DNA from: Porphyromonas sp.
Lineage (GTDB): Bacteria > Bacteroidota > Bacteroidia > Bacteroidales > Porphyromonadaceae
DNA: 57,158 bases
Assembly: GCA_030532365.1 (NCBI GenBank)
Contig: JAUNLH010000006.1
Coordinates: 1 to 57,158 of the forward strand
Direction of reading: 5' to 3'
A program made the translations under genes and the position numbers. A model generated the notes under the pieces. That model saw nothing but the letters and a program-made list of their open reading frames with translations, was not told the DNA's origin and searched no databases. How positions within the stretch are numbered: position 1 is the first letter of the stretch; each line of letters starts with the position of its first letter. This document shows, piece by piece, positions 7,076 to 14,422 of this stretch.

Positions 7076-10054
7076 ATGCAAAACAAAGGTTTAGTTAAGT
7101 GGATTGCTATAGCCTTGGCGCTGGTCTGTGCGTATTATCTGTCGTTTACATTTGTATCGGCACACTACACACAGCAGGCAAAAGCCTACGCTGAGGGAGA
7201 TATAGCTAAGGAGCAGTGGTACTTAGACTCGCTTGCTACAAAAAAAGTATGGCTCGGGAGCACCCTTAAGGAGGTGCGTGAGCAGGAGATTGGACTAGGG
7301 TTGGACCTCAAGGGAGGTATGACCATTGTTTTGGAGCTTAATGCTTCAGACGTGCTGGAGACCCTCTCTGGTCACAGTCCAGATCCAACATTCAGGTCAG
7401 CTCTAGAGGCTGCACAGAAGAAGCAAGACAGCTCCCAGAAGGACTTCATTGCGCTCTTTATCGAGGAGTTTCATAAGCTAGATCCGGGTGCAAGGCTTGC
7501 AGCGGTATTTAGCACTCCGGCACTCAAGGATCGGATCACTACAAGTAGCACCGATGCTGAGGTGGAGCGCGTACTTCGTGCAGAGCTTAACTCAGCCATC
7601 AGTAGTTCGTTTGACGTCCTCAGTACGCGTATCGATCGATTTGGTGTCGTAGCGCCTAATATCCAGCGACTTGAGGGTAGCGACCGAATCTTGGTGGAGC
7701 TGCCAGGTGTTAAGGAGCCTGAGCGTGTGCGTAACCTGCTGCAGGGAAGCGCCAACCTCGAGTTTTGGGAGTGCTACCTCCTGCCAGAGGTGATTGATTA
7801 CTTGCAACAGGCAGATGCCCTCTTAGCGCAGATGAATAGCCGTGCTGCAAGTCGTGCAGAAGAGACTATCGAGCAGGAGATGGCAGCCGAGGCCGAGACA
7901 GAAGTGACTGACGAGCTTGCTGCACTCGCTGAGCAGGTGACAGGAGAGGAGAAGGACGTGCAAGACAATGCAGCAATGGATGCCTATGCTCAGGAGCACC
8001 CACTCTTCTCTAAGCTCTCACTCAACGTTGCTCAGGGGCAGGTGGTTCAGAGCCCGGTCGTAGGCTTTGCCCTTGCCTCAGACATGGTGGCAGTCGACTC
8101 TATGCTCAACTTGCCTAGGGTCAAGGAGGTATTGCCTCGTAACCTACAGCTGAAGTGGAGTGTTAAGGAGGTGCCAGGGTCAGGAAAGGTGCACCAGCTC
8201 TATGCCATCAAGAGTACACGGCGTGACGGACGTGCTGCTCTATCGGGCGACGTGGTGACCAACGCTTCAAGCGTGATCCAAACACAGATGGGTCGCCAGG
8301 AGCCTGCAGTCTCCATGGCTATGAATAGCGAAGGTGCTAAGGAGTGGGCTAGACTGACCAAGGACAATATTGGTCGTCCTATCGCTATCGTGCTAGACGA
8401 TGTAGTCTACTCGGCTCCTAATGTGATCAATGAGATTACCAATGGAGAGTCATCTATCACAGGTAACTTTACCGTAGATGAGGCGACGGACCTTGCCAAT
8501 ACACTTAAGTCAGGTCGTATGGCAGCCTCTGTACGCATTGTACAGGAGGATATCGTGGGTCCCTCACTGGGTAAGGAGGCGATCCGTGCTGGTCTCGTCT
8601 CCTTTATCGTGGCGCTGATCCTCCTGATGATCTATATGTTTGCCATGTATGGAGCTTTCCCAGGTCTGGTGGTGAACCTTGCACTGGTGCTCAACTTCTT
8701 CTTCACACTCGGTATCCTAGCGTCACTCCATGCAGTGCTGACACTTTCAGGTATAGCAGGTATGGTCTTGATGCTCTCTATGGCAGTGGATGCCAACGTG
8801 TTGATCTTTGAGCGTATCAAAGAGGAGCTAAAGGCTGGCAAGTCGATGATCAATGCGATCGGTGATGGATACAAGAATGCCTTCTCAGCTATTATCGACT
8901 CCAACGTTACCACAATCCTGACCGGATTTATCCTCTACTACTTCGGTAGTGGTGCTATCCGAGGCTTTGCTACCACTATGATTGTGGGGCTACTCTGCTC
9001 GTTTATCACTGCGGTCTTTGTGACGCGTGCCATCTTCGAGTCACGCGCGCTGAAGGGTAAGATGGAGAATACTACCTTCACCACTAAGATCTCAAAGAAC
9101 TTCCTCTCTAATCCGAAGTTTAACTTCATCGGCAAGCGTCGCATTGGATACACCATTGCTATCATACTGATAGTTGCTGGTGGTATTGCTCTAGCAACGA
9201 TTGGGCTTAACTCTGGTATTGACTTCACCGGAGGTCGCAACTATGTGGTGAAGTTTGACCAGCCAGTAAAGACACAAGAGGTAGAGGGTCTACTGGAGGA
9301 TGCACTTGACGGCAACGTGACAGTAATTACCATCTCCACAACCGACCAAGTGCGTATCTCTACCAACTTCAAGGTAGATGAGAACACGCCTGAGGTTGAC
9401 TATGAGATCGAGTCCATCATTTATGAGAACTTGAAGCCACTCCTAGGTGATGGTGTAACGCGCGAGGCATTCATCGCTGATTACATCCAGAGCTCACAGA
9501 AGGTAGGTGCAAGTATGGCTGATGATATCAAGCGGGGTGCTTTGGTGGCAGTAGCGTTGTCACTGATCGTCATGGCGCTCTATATCTTGCTGCGCTTCCG
9601 TGATATAGCCTTCTCTGTTGGTGCATTCGCGTCAGTGACATTCACTGTCGTGGCTATTATAGCTACCTATGCACTGACCTGGAAGATTATGCCCTTCTCT
9701 ATGGAGATCGACATGACCTTTATAGCAGCAGTACTGGCGATCATTGGTTACTCGATCAACGATACCATTGTGGTCTTTGACCGTGTCCGTGAGCACTTAA
9801 GCATCACTCCAAAGAAGGATCGTTTTGAGCTCTTCAACGGTGCGCTCAACCAGACGCTTGTCCGTACCTTTAGCACCAGTATGAGTACGCTGATTGTGCT
9901 GATCGTGATCCTCTTCTTCGGTGGAGCCAGCATCCGCAGTTTTATCTTTGCGATGCTTCTCGGTGTTATTTACGGTACCTTTGCGACCCTATTTATTGCG
10001 TCACCATTGGCTTACCATCTCAATAACAAGAAGTTCCTAAAGAGAGGTAAGTAA
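7076..10054 (+). CDS. secDF: SecDF, fused protein-export membrane protein
   Basis: A 992-residue fusion of SecD and SecF, the proton-driven RND-type accessory of the Sec translocase. The first half (about 1-620) has an N-terminal helix, a large periplasmic region including the LDLKGGM motif, and six membrane helices with the SecD motif DANVLIFERIKEE. The second half (about 660-992) repeats the fold, with the SecF-type GIDFTGG and NDTIVVFDRVREH motifs. A Glu/Ala-rich acidic insertion (about residues 255-305) interrupts the first periplasmic domain. The fusion is the normal arrangement in Bacteroidota. The gene appears monocistronic, with its own promoter (6972) and terminator (10074). Confidence 0.95.
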   Translation: MQNKGLVKWIAIALALVCAYYLSFTFVSAHYTQQAKAYAEGDIAKEQWYLDSLATKKVWLGSTLKEVREQEIGLGLDLKGGMTIVLELNASDVLETLSGHSPDPTFRSALEAAQKKQDSSQKDFIALFIEEFHKLDPGARLAAVFSTPALKDRITTSSTDAEVERVLRAELNSAISSSFDVLSTRIDRFGVVAPNIQRLEGSDRILVELPGVKEPERVRNLLQGSANLEFWECYLLPEVIDYLQQADALLAQMNSRAASRAEETIEQEMAAEAETEVTDELAALAEQVTGEEKDVQDNAAMDAYAQEHPLFSKLSLNVAQGQVVQSPVVGFALASDMVAVDSMLNLPRVKEVLPRNLQLKWSVKEVPGSGKVHQLYAIKSTRRDGRAALSGDVVTNASSVIQTQMGRQEPAVSMAMNSEGAKEWARLTKDNIGRPIAIVLDDVVYSAPNVINEITNGESSITGNFTVDEATDLANTLKSGRMAASVRIVQEDIVGPSLGKEAIRAGLVSFIVALILLMIYMFAMYGAFPGLVVNLALVLNFFFTLGILASLHAVLTLSGIAGMVLMLSMAVDANVLIFERIKEELKAGKSMINAIGDGYKNAFSAIIDSNVTTILTGFILYYFGSGAIRGFATTMIVGLLCSFITAVFVTRAIFESRALKGKMENTTFTTKISKNFLSNPKFNFIGKRRIGYTIAIILIVAGGIALATIGLNSGIDFTGGRNYVVKFDQPVKTQEVEGLLEDALDGNVTVITISTTDQVRISTNFKVDENTPEVDYEIESIIYENLKPLLGDGVTREAFIADYIQSSQKVGASMADDIKRGALVAVALSLIVMALYILLRFRDIAFSVGAFASVTFTVVAIIATYALTWKIMPFSMEIDMTFIAAVLAIIGYSINDTIVVFDRVREHLSITPKKDRFELFNGALNQTLVRTFSTSMSTLIVLIVILFFGGASIRSFIFAMLLGVIYGTFATLFIASPLAYHLNNKKFLKRGK

Positions 10055-10073
10055 ATATCTCTCTTGGCATAAT

Positions 10074-10119
10074 GTGCGGAGATCTAAGGCGACGACTTAG
10101 GTCTCCGCACTTCTTTTTC
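10074..10119 (+). terminator. Rho-independent terminator after secDF
   Basis: A near-perfect 15-bp stem (GTGCGGAGATCTAAG pairing with CTTAGGTCTCCGCAC) followed by TTCTTTTTCTT. Confidence 0.85.
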
Positions 10120-10125
10120 TTAAGG

Positions 10126-10157
10126 TTGCAACTTAGGGGAGAATATTGTATCTTTGC
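10126..10157 (+). promoter_or_regulatory. Promoter of tRNA-Gln (-33 TTG, -7 TATCTTTGC)
   Basis: TTG at 10126-10128, a 20-nt spacer, then TATCTTTGC at 10149-10157, 12 bp before the tRNA. This is the textbook Bacteroidota spacing. Confidence 0.7.
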
Positions 10158-10169
10158 GGTACTAAAGTT

Positions 10170-10240
10170 TGACCCATGGTGTAATGGTAGCACTACAGGT
10201 TTTGGTTCTGTCTGTCGAGGTTCGAATCCTCGTGGGTCAG
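10170..10240 (+). tRNA. tRNA-Gln (anticodon TTG)
   Basis: A 71-nt cloverleaf. The acceptor stem TGACCCA pairs with TGGGTCA, the anticodon arm ACAGG-TTTTGGT-TCTGT gives anticodon TTG, and the T arm is GAGGTTCGAATCCTC. The discriminator base is G and CCA is not encoded. Confidence 0.95.
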
Positions 10241-10246
10241 CTACTT

Positions 10247-10292
10247 GATAAGCGCCTTCTGAGCACTCTTAGAGTGTGCAGAGGGCGTTATC
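10247..10292 (+). terminator. Hairpin after tRNA-Gln, probable terminator
   Basis: A long imperfect stem runs from GATAAGCGCCTTCTG to CAGAGGGCGTTATC and encloses GCACTCT/AGAGTGT. Only a short T run (GCTTTATG) follows. Confidence 0.6.
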
Positions 10293-10313
10293 GCTTTATG
10301 ATCGAAATAGTAT

Positions 10314-11948
10314 ATGATTGAGATAGAGAATAGTGTGCAACCGACCCTAGTGATGGAGACGTCGTGGGAGGTGTGCAATAAGGTGGGGGGTATCTACGCA
10401 GTACTGAGTACGAGAGCCCGCACAATGGTAGAGTCTCTGGGAGATGAAGGAGTACTCTTTGTAGGACCACTCTTCCCAGAGCAGTCTCAGCCTGATTTCT
10501 TAGCCGATGAGGAGAGCAATGAAGCAGAGCGACTTTCAGAAGAGAGTGGGCTGGAGGTGCGTGTAGGGCGGTGGCAAGTACCAGGCAACCCCCGAGCGAT
10601 ATTGGTAGACTTCAAGCCCCTATTTGAGGAAAAGGATCGCTACTACTTCGAGATGTGGCAGGACTTTGGCATTGAGGGCGATAGTGGCTATGGGGACTAT
10701 GATGATGCCTGCCTCTTCTCTATCGCTGTGGCAAGGGTGATGATGGCTTATCTAAACCTCCATCCTGCTGAGCGCCCAGTGGCACAGTTCAATGAGTGGA
10801 CCTGCGGAATGGGACTGCTCTATCTGCATCGACACCGTCCAGAGGTGGCAACCACTTTTATCACCCATGCGACGACCACTGGTCGCTCCATAGCAGGTAA
10901 TGGCAAGGATCTATACAGCTATATGGCAGGCTACAACGGCGACCAGATGGCAGAGGAGCTAGGAGTGGCGGCGAAGCATAAAATCGAGAAGTGCGCTGCC
11001 CACTATGCGGATGCTTTTGGTACTGTCAGCGAGGTGACTGATGTGGAGTGTCGCCAACTTCTACAGAAACCGGTTGATGTTGTGGTCTACAACGGGTTTG
11101 AACAGGGTTTTATCCCTACTCCAGAGGTTCGAGAGAAGCAGCGCCATGCTGGCAGGAAGCGACTGTTACAGATGGTAAGGAAACTATGCGGAGAGCCAGT
11201 CCCTGATAATGCCCTTATTGTGATGACCTCAGGCAGAAGTGAATACCGCAATAAAGGACTAGACCTCTTTATCGATGCAGTACGGCGCTTGACGACTGAT
11301 GAAGGACGTATCAATCGTGACGTGGTCGCTCTGATCGCTGTGCCAGGATGGGTAGCTGGACCAAGACCCGAGCTGCAGTGGGCATTGGAGCATGATGCAG
11401 AGTGCACGATGCCGATGCAGGAGCCCTATCTTACCCATTGGTTAAACGAGCCGGATAATAATCAGATATACAGCCACTTGAAGTCTCTCGACTTTGTCTG
11501 GGGCAAGGGAGTCTACCCTCTCTTCCTACCCGAGTACCTCGACGGACGGGATGGCATCCTGGATATCCCATACTACGACTTTATTCCTGCTGTAGACCTG
11601 ACTGTCTTTGCCTCATACTACGAGCCTTGGGGCTATACGCCACTGGAGAGTATCGCTTTTGGCGTGCCGACCTTGACGACTGATAAGGCTGGCTTCGGAC
11701 AGTGGGCGAGCGGACTAGTCTCTAATAGCTCTCTTAAGGAAGGAGTGCACGTCTTGGAGCGAAGAGACGACAACTTTGGCGAGGTGGCTACTGCGATCAC
11801 TAGAGCGCTCTCGGATGTCGCTCAGTGGGACGTCGCAGACAAGGAGGAGGCAAGAGCCAATGCAGAGCGGCTGGCACAGCAAGCGGACTGGGCACACTTC
11901 TATCCACGCTACCAGGAACTCTTCGCACGAGCCCTTCTGAAGCATTAA
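10314..11948 (+). CDS. Glycogen synthase, eukaryote-like GT3 type
   Basis: A 544-residue glycosyltransferase predicted to extend alpha-1,4-glucan chains from a nucleotide-glucose donor in the cytosol. The N-terminal METSWEVCNKVGGIYAVLS matches the substrate-binding start of GT3 (animal/fungal) glycogen synthases more closely than the KTGGL form of GT5. The C-terminal YEPWGYTPLESIAFGVPT is the nucleotide-sugar-binding loop with the catalytic Glu. The family assignment comes from these motifs. The gene stands alone between tRNA-Gln and yjdI, with no branching enzyme or phosphorylase in the window. Being GT3-like, it may use UDP-glucose, which is an inference. Confidence 0.85.
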   Translation: MIEIENSVQPTLVMETSWEVCNKVGGIYAVLSTRARTMVESLGDEGVLFVGPLFPEQSQPDFLADEESNEAERLSEESGLEVRVGRWQVPGNPRAILVDFKPLFEEKDRYYFEMWQDFGIEGDSGYGDYDDACLFSIAVARVMMAYLNLHPAERPVAQFNEWTCGMGLLYLHRHRPEVATTFITHATTTGRSIAGNGKDLYSYMAGYNGDQMAEELGVAAKHKIEKCAAHYADAFGTVSEVTDVECRQLLQKPVDVVVYNGFEQGFIPTPEVREKQRHAGRKRLLQMVRKLCGEPVPDNALIVMTSGRSEYRNKGLDLFIDAVRRLTTDEGRINRDVVALIAVPGWVAGPRPELQWALEHDAECTMPMQEPYLTHWLNEPDNNQIYSHLKSLDFVWGKGVYPLFLPEYLDGRDGILDIPYYDFIPAVDLTVFASYYEPWGYTPLESIAFGVPTLTTDKAGFGQWASGLVSNSSLKEGVHVLERRDDNFGEVATAITRALSDVAQWDVADKEEARANAERLAQQADWAHFYPRYQELFARALLKH

Positions 11949-12033
11949 AAGCATCTAAACGAGAGGGATAAGTGTTGTATTTTAACGCGAGGGCGCACGG
12001 ATAGCGGGATGTGCTTTTTAATAAATAAACCGT

Positions 12034-12041
12034 TATATTTG
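12034..12041 (+). promoter_or_regulatory. -7 promoter box for the yjdI-like/GNAT pair
   Basis: TATATTTG, followed by T and 54 bp ahead of the 12096 start, with an AT-rich region upstream. Confidence 0.55.
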
Positions 12042-12095
12042 TATGGTATACAGATTTAGTATAACGTTAGTTTTGACAAAATAGAAAAAAGAAAG

Positions 12096-12305
12096 ATGGA
12101 AAAAGAATATCCTACAAAAGACATAACCATTATCTGGAAGCCAGACCTTTGTATCCACTCAGGTATCTGTGTGAAGACCCTTCCTCAGGTATACAATGTG
12201 GAGAGGCGTCCTTGGATCCAGCCAGAGCATGCAACAACGGAGGAGTTGATACGACAAATCGACATGTGCCCCTCAGGTGCTTTGAGTTACAGAAGAAATA
12301 AATAA
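12096..12305 (+). CDS. YjdI-like small iron-sulfur protein
   Basis: A 69-residue protein of the Fer4_19 (divergent mono-cluster ferredoxin) family. The cysteines are C-x5-C (LCIHSGIC) and a later CPSGAL, with a conserved HxGIC-type segment and a Trp-Ile-x-Pro stretch, as in E. coli YjdI. The cluster type and function are not established for the family. The next gene, 18 bp downstream, is a small GNAT protein like E. coli YjdJ; the same pair occurs in enterobacteria, so the two are likely functionally linked. Confidence 0.8.
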   Translation: MEKEYPTKDITIIWKPDLCIHSGICVKTLPQVYNVERRPWIQPEHATTEELIRQIDMCPSGALSYRRNK

Positions 12306-12323
12306 CATATAGAGTACTGGATT

Positions 12324-12605
12324 ATGAAAGAAATAAAGCATCTAAACGGACCTAGTAAAGGAGTCTTTCGCCTGATGGTAGATGGTGAGGAGCGAGGTTT
12401 TATGTCCTATGCATGGGCAGGTGAGAGCCGATTCATCATCGATCACACGATAGTGCACCCTGGCAATCAAGGGCAAGGCTATGGTAAGGAACTAGTTGCA
12501 GCAGGAGTAGAGTTTGCTCGACAAGAAGGAGTCAAGATCATACCGCTCTGCCCCTTTGCCAAAGCAGTTATAGAGAAAAATCCGGACTACAGAGACGTGC
12601 TTTGA
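12324..12605 (+). CDS. YjdJ-like short GNAT acetyltransferase
   Basis: A 93-residue minimal acetyltransferase domain. The acetyl-CoA-binding loop is GNQGQGYGKELV (Q/RxxGxG/A type), preceded by IDHTIVHP and followed by IIPLCPFAKAVIEKNPDY, which is the signature of the small N-acetyltransferase family that includes YjdJ. The substrate is unknown. It is the second gene of a two-gene unit with the iron-sulfur protein and is followed by a strong terminator. Confidence 0.85.
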   Translation: MKEIKHLNGPSKGVFRLMVDGEERGFMSYAWAGESRFIIDHTIVHPGNQGQGYGKELVAAGVEFARQEGVKIIPLCPFAKAVIEKNPDYRDVL

Positions 12606-12616
12606 GACAGATATTA

Positions 12617-12649
12617 GCACCTATCCAGACGGGTAGGTGCTTTTTGTTT
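12617..12649 (+). terminator. Rho-independent terminator after the GNAT gene
   Basis: The stem GCACCTA / TAGGTGC with inner pairing around TCCAGACGGG is followed by TTTTTGTTT. Confidence 0.8.
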
Positions 12650-12663
12650 AATATCAATTGGTT

Positions 12664-14016
12664 ATGAAGAATAATAAGATACTAGCTATCATCCTATCCA
12701 TACTCTGGATCTCCTCAGTATCATACGGACAAAATGAGTCAAATATGAGTCTAATCAATAATTTTAATGACCTAATGATTGCGCTCCAGTCGGGTCAGAA
12801 GCAGATAGTCATAGGGCGCAATATCACCTGTAATCACTCTCTGGTTCTACCTGAAGGTGTGACACTAAAAGGTGAGCCACAGGAAAATGGAGAGCTCCCC
12901 ATGCTTCTCTTTAGAGACTCGGATGGTGTGGGCTTGACTGTAGATAACTCCTTGGTAGACATCAAGATCAACGCTCCAGTAGATCAGCGTGCCATCTACA
13001 CGACAGTTGCGAAGGAGGACTTAGGGGTGCTGCGGATGGAAAACCTCTCTGTACACGGGCAGATCTCGATCATTACTCGCATTGGTGTACAGAGCGCTGA
13101 TATAGTGCTGTCAAACGTTGATATCATTGCAGCGGATGCTCGCCATTACCTCGAGCAACCCCAGAAGTATGGTGTGAATGTACTGCAGGGAGCTTTCACT
13201 GTATATAACATGAATGGCGATGAGAACAGTCTGGTTCGTGTCAGAGCTACTCAACTCACTGTCGGTCGCAAGGATGCGCCGGTATTGGGGTCAGGGATCT
13301 TTATAGCAGGGTTCGGCGATCAAGGAGGAAGGGTAGAGGTCTCTCTCCTCGAGACGGGAGCGGTCCACTCAACAGGTAAGATCCCCTTTGGTGTAGCAGA
13401 CTTCATCACTGGTGGCGTCTTTATCCTCAATGGTGCTCATGCGCAAGAGGTGGTCACGAATGGGGAGCTTGTCACCTATGGTGTCAATGATATGGTCACT
13501 GATGTCTGGGGAAGTGTGGACAATTGGACCAGCAACCAGCCGATCACGTCGTATGGCCCCAGCGGTATCGGGTTTGTAAACTTTGGAGTGGTGAAGAACT
13601 ATACCGTGAACGCTCCGATACAGACATACGGCTTGGGAGCAAGAGGATACAACCAATACGATGGTACCGTGGAGCATATCTCCTTCAAGTCTATAGAGAC
13701 CTTTGGTGATGGCTCTGTAGGTGTCCAGATCAGTCGAGAGATCGGCACACTGACGATTGAGGAGGACCTAATCACTCATGGATCAGTGGGTAACACTCTG
13801 GTCAAGGGCGTGATCATCCAGCTGCCAGCTTATGCGCTAAGTATTAAGGAGGGAGGTGCAGCGAAGTCAATCACGATCAAGGGTGATGTCAAGACCTATG
13901 GTGATGACGTGACTACTATCATCACGGAGAAGGGTAGCGAAGTCAAAAAAATTGAGATACAAGGTAAGGTTGAGGCACATGGGAACAACGCCAACACGAA
14001 GTTGGTAGATCAGTAA
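12664..14016 (+). CDS. Secreted beta-helix-like protein of unknown function
   Basis: A protein of about 450 residues. The start at 12664 (MKNNKILAIILS) gives a clean signal peptide ending near SVSYG-Q; an in-frame TTG two codons earlier is less likely. The mature part is a long series of short hydrophobic strands separated by G/D/N turns (for example EGVTLKGEP, IGTLTIEEDL, SITIKGDVKTYG, KIEIQGKVEAHG). This is the look of a right-handed parallel beta-helix such as pectate-lyase or adhesin folds. Near-repeats TYGxxD/G and xTHGS/AHGN recur about every 20-30 residues. I see no catalytic motif and no type IX C-terminal domain. Surface attachment or polysaccharide binding are guesses. Confidence 0.65.
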   Translation: MKNNKILAIILSILWISSVSYGQNESNMSLINNFNDLMIALQSGQKQIVIGRNITCNHSLVLPEGVTLKGEPQENGELPMLLFRDSDGVGLTVDNSLVDIKINAPVDQRAIYTTVAKEDLGVLRMENLSVHGQISIITRIGVQSADIVLSNVDIIAADARHYLEQPQKYGVNVLQGAFTVYNMNGDENSLVRVRATQLTVGRKDAPVLGSGIFIAGFGDQGGRVEVSLLETGAVHSTGKIPFGVADFITGGVFILNGAHAQEVVTNGELVTYGVNDMVTDVWGSVDNWTSNQPITSYGPSGIGFVNFGVVKNYTVNAPIQTYGLGARGYNQYDGTVEHISFKSIETFGDGSVGVQISREIGTLTIEEDLITHGSVGNTLVKGVIIQLPAYALSIKEGGAAKSITIKGDVKTYGDDVTTIITEKGSEVKKIEIQGKVEAHGNNANTKLVDQ

Positions 14017-14124
14017 CACCGAGTTCCCAATCAGATAGCATGCCCCTTTTTTGAGGGAGACTTCTGCTGTCTGACTGATAGGGCGTGACCCTCGAGCCGT
14101 CACTAAAGCGGATCAATACGAGAT

Positions 14125-14168
14125 AGAAGCAGGGAAGTAGGCAGAGCGATGCCACTCTCCCTGCTTCT
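14125..14168 (+). terminator. Hairpin after the beta-helix gene, probable terminator
   Basis: A perfect 11-bp stem (AGAAGCAGGGA / TCCCTGCTTCT) with a 22-nt loop about 110 bp after the stop codon. No T run follows, so it may be a processing or stabilising hairpin. Confidence 0.5.
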
Positions 14169-14190
14169 TAGCTATAGGTGGCGTCGAATC

Positions 14191-14266
14191 AGTATCAAAA
14201 TGCATGAAAGTGCATGAAAGGGTATCAAAGTGCACGAAAGTGCATGAAAAGGGATGAAATAGGATA
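14191..14266 (+). repeat. Phased 10-bp repeat array 1 (A-tract array)
   Basis: Seven consecutive 10-bp units with no spacers: AGTATCAAAA, TGCATGAAAG, TGCATGAAAG, GGTATCAAAG, TGCACGAAAG, TGCATGAAAA, GGGATGAAAT, then a degenerate AGGATAGGGG. Each holds AT or AC, C or G, then AAA at the same place, so the A tracts recur exactly once per helical turn. Such phasing is expected to bend DNA. It lies directly upstream of a perfect -7 box and has a sister array at 25485-25566. Confidence 0.85.
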
Positions 14267-14284
14267 GGGGCGTTTTTGATGTGC

Positions 14285-14293
14285 TATATTTGC
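14285..14293 (+). promoter_or_regulatory. -7 box downstream of array 1
   Basis: TATATTTGC, a perfect match, 19 bp after the GGATAG that ends the repeat array, with TTTTTGATG in the -33 region. No open reading frame of useful length follows on this strand, since the next gene (trpB2) runs the other way. Confidence 0.65.
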
Positions 14294-14299
14294 ACCGTG

Positions 14300-14400
14300 C
14301 TTCGACCAGTAGGTCATCCGCACAAGTGTACCTAGACATACGAATAAAGAAATTAAAATGAGAAGAGCTCCCCTGTGATCTATCGCAGGAGAGCCCCTCT
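14300..14400 (+). ncRNA. Candidate structured small RNA 1 / orphan leader
   Basis: The predicted transcript from the 14285 promoter starts with a stem-loop at 14297-14323: GTGC pairs with GCAC outside, and GACC with GGTC inside around AGTA. It continues with a block shared with the locus at 25404-25432 (ACAAGTGT, then TAGACATA and CGAATA). The only ATG nearby (14359) opens a 6-codon frame, MRRAPL. The 3' end may fall at the hairpin 14367-14394. The boundaries are inferred and there is no expression evidence. Confidence 0.4.
14367..14394 (-). terminator. Terminator of trpB2
   Basis: On the minus strand, a stem of GCTCTCCTG with CAGGGGAGC (one mismatch) is followed by TCTTCTCATTTTAATTTC, downstream of the trpB2 stop. 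The same hairpin may end the rightward RNA from 14285. Confidence 0.65.
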
Positions 14401-14422
14401 GTACTTGATGTGTGCGAAGTGC

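Noticed and set aside
14191..14266. Could be a CRISPR array or plasmid-type iterons
   Set aside because: Units are 10 bp with no spacers and no cas genes, and there is no replication initiator gene nearby. The -7 box position fits a promoter element better.
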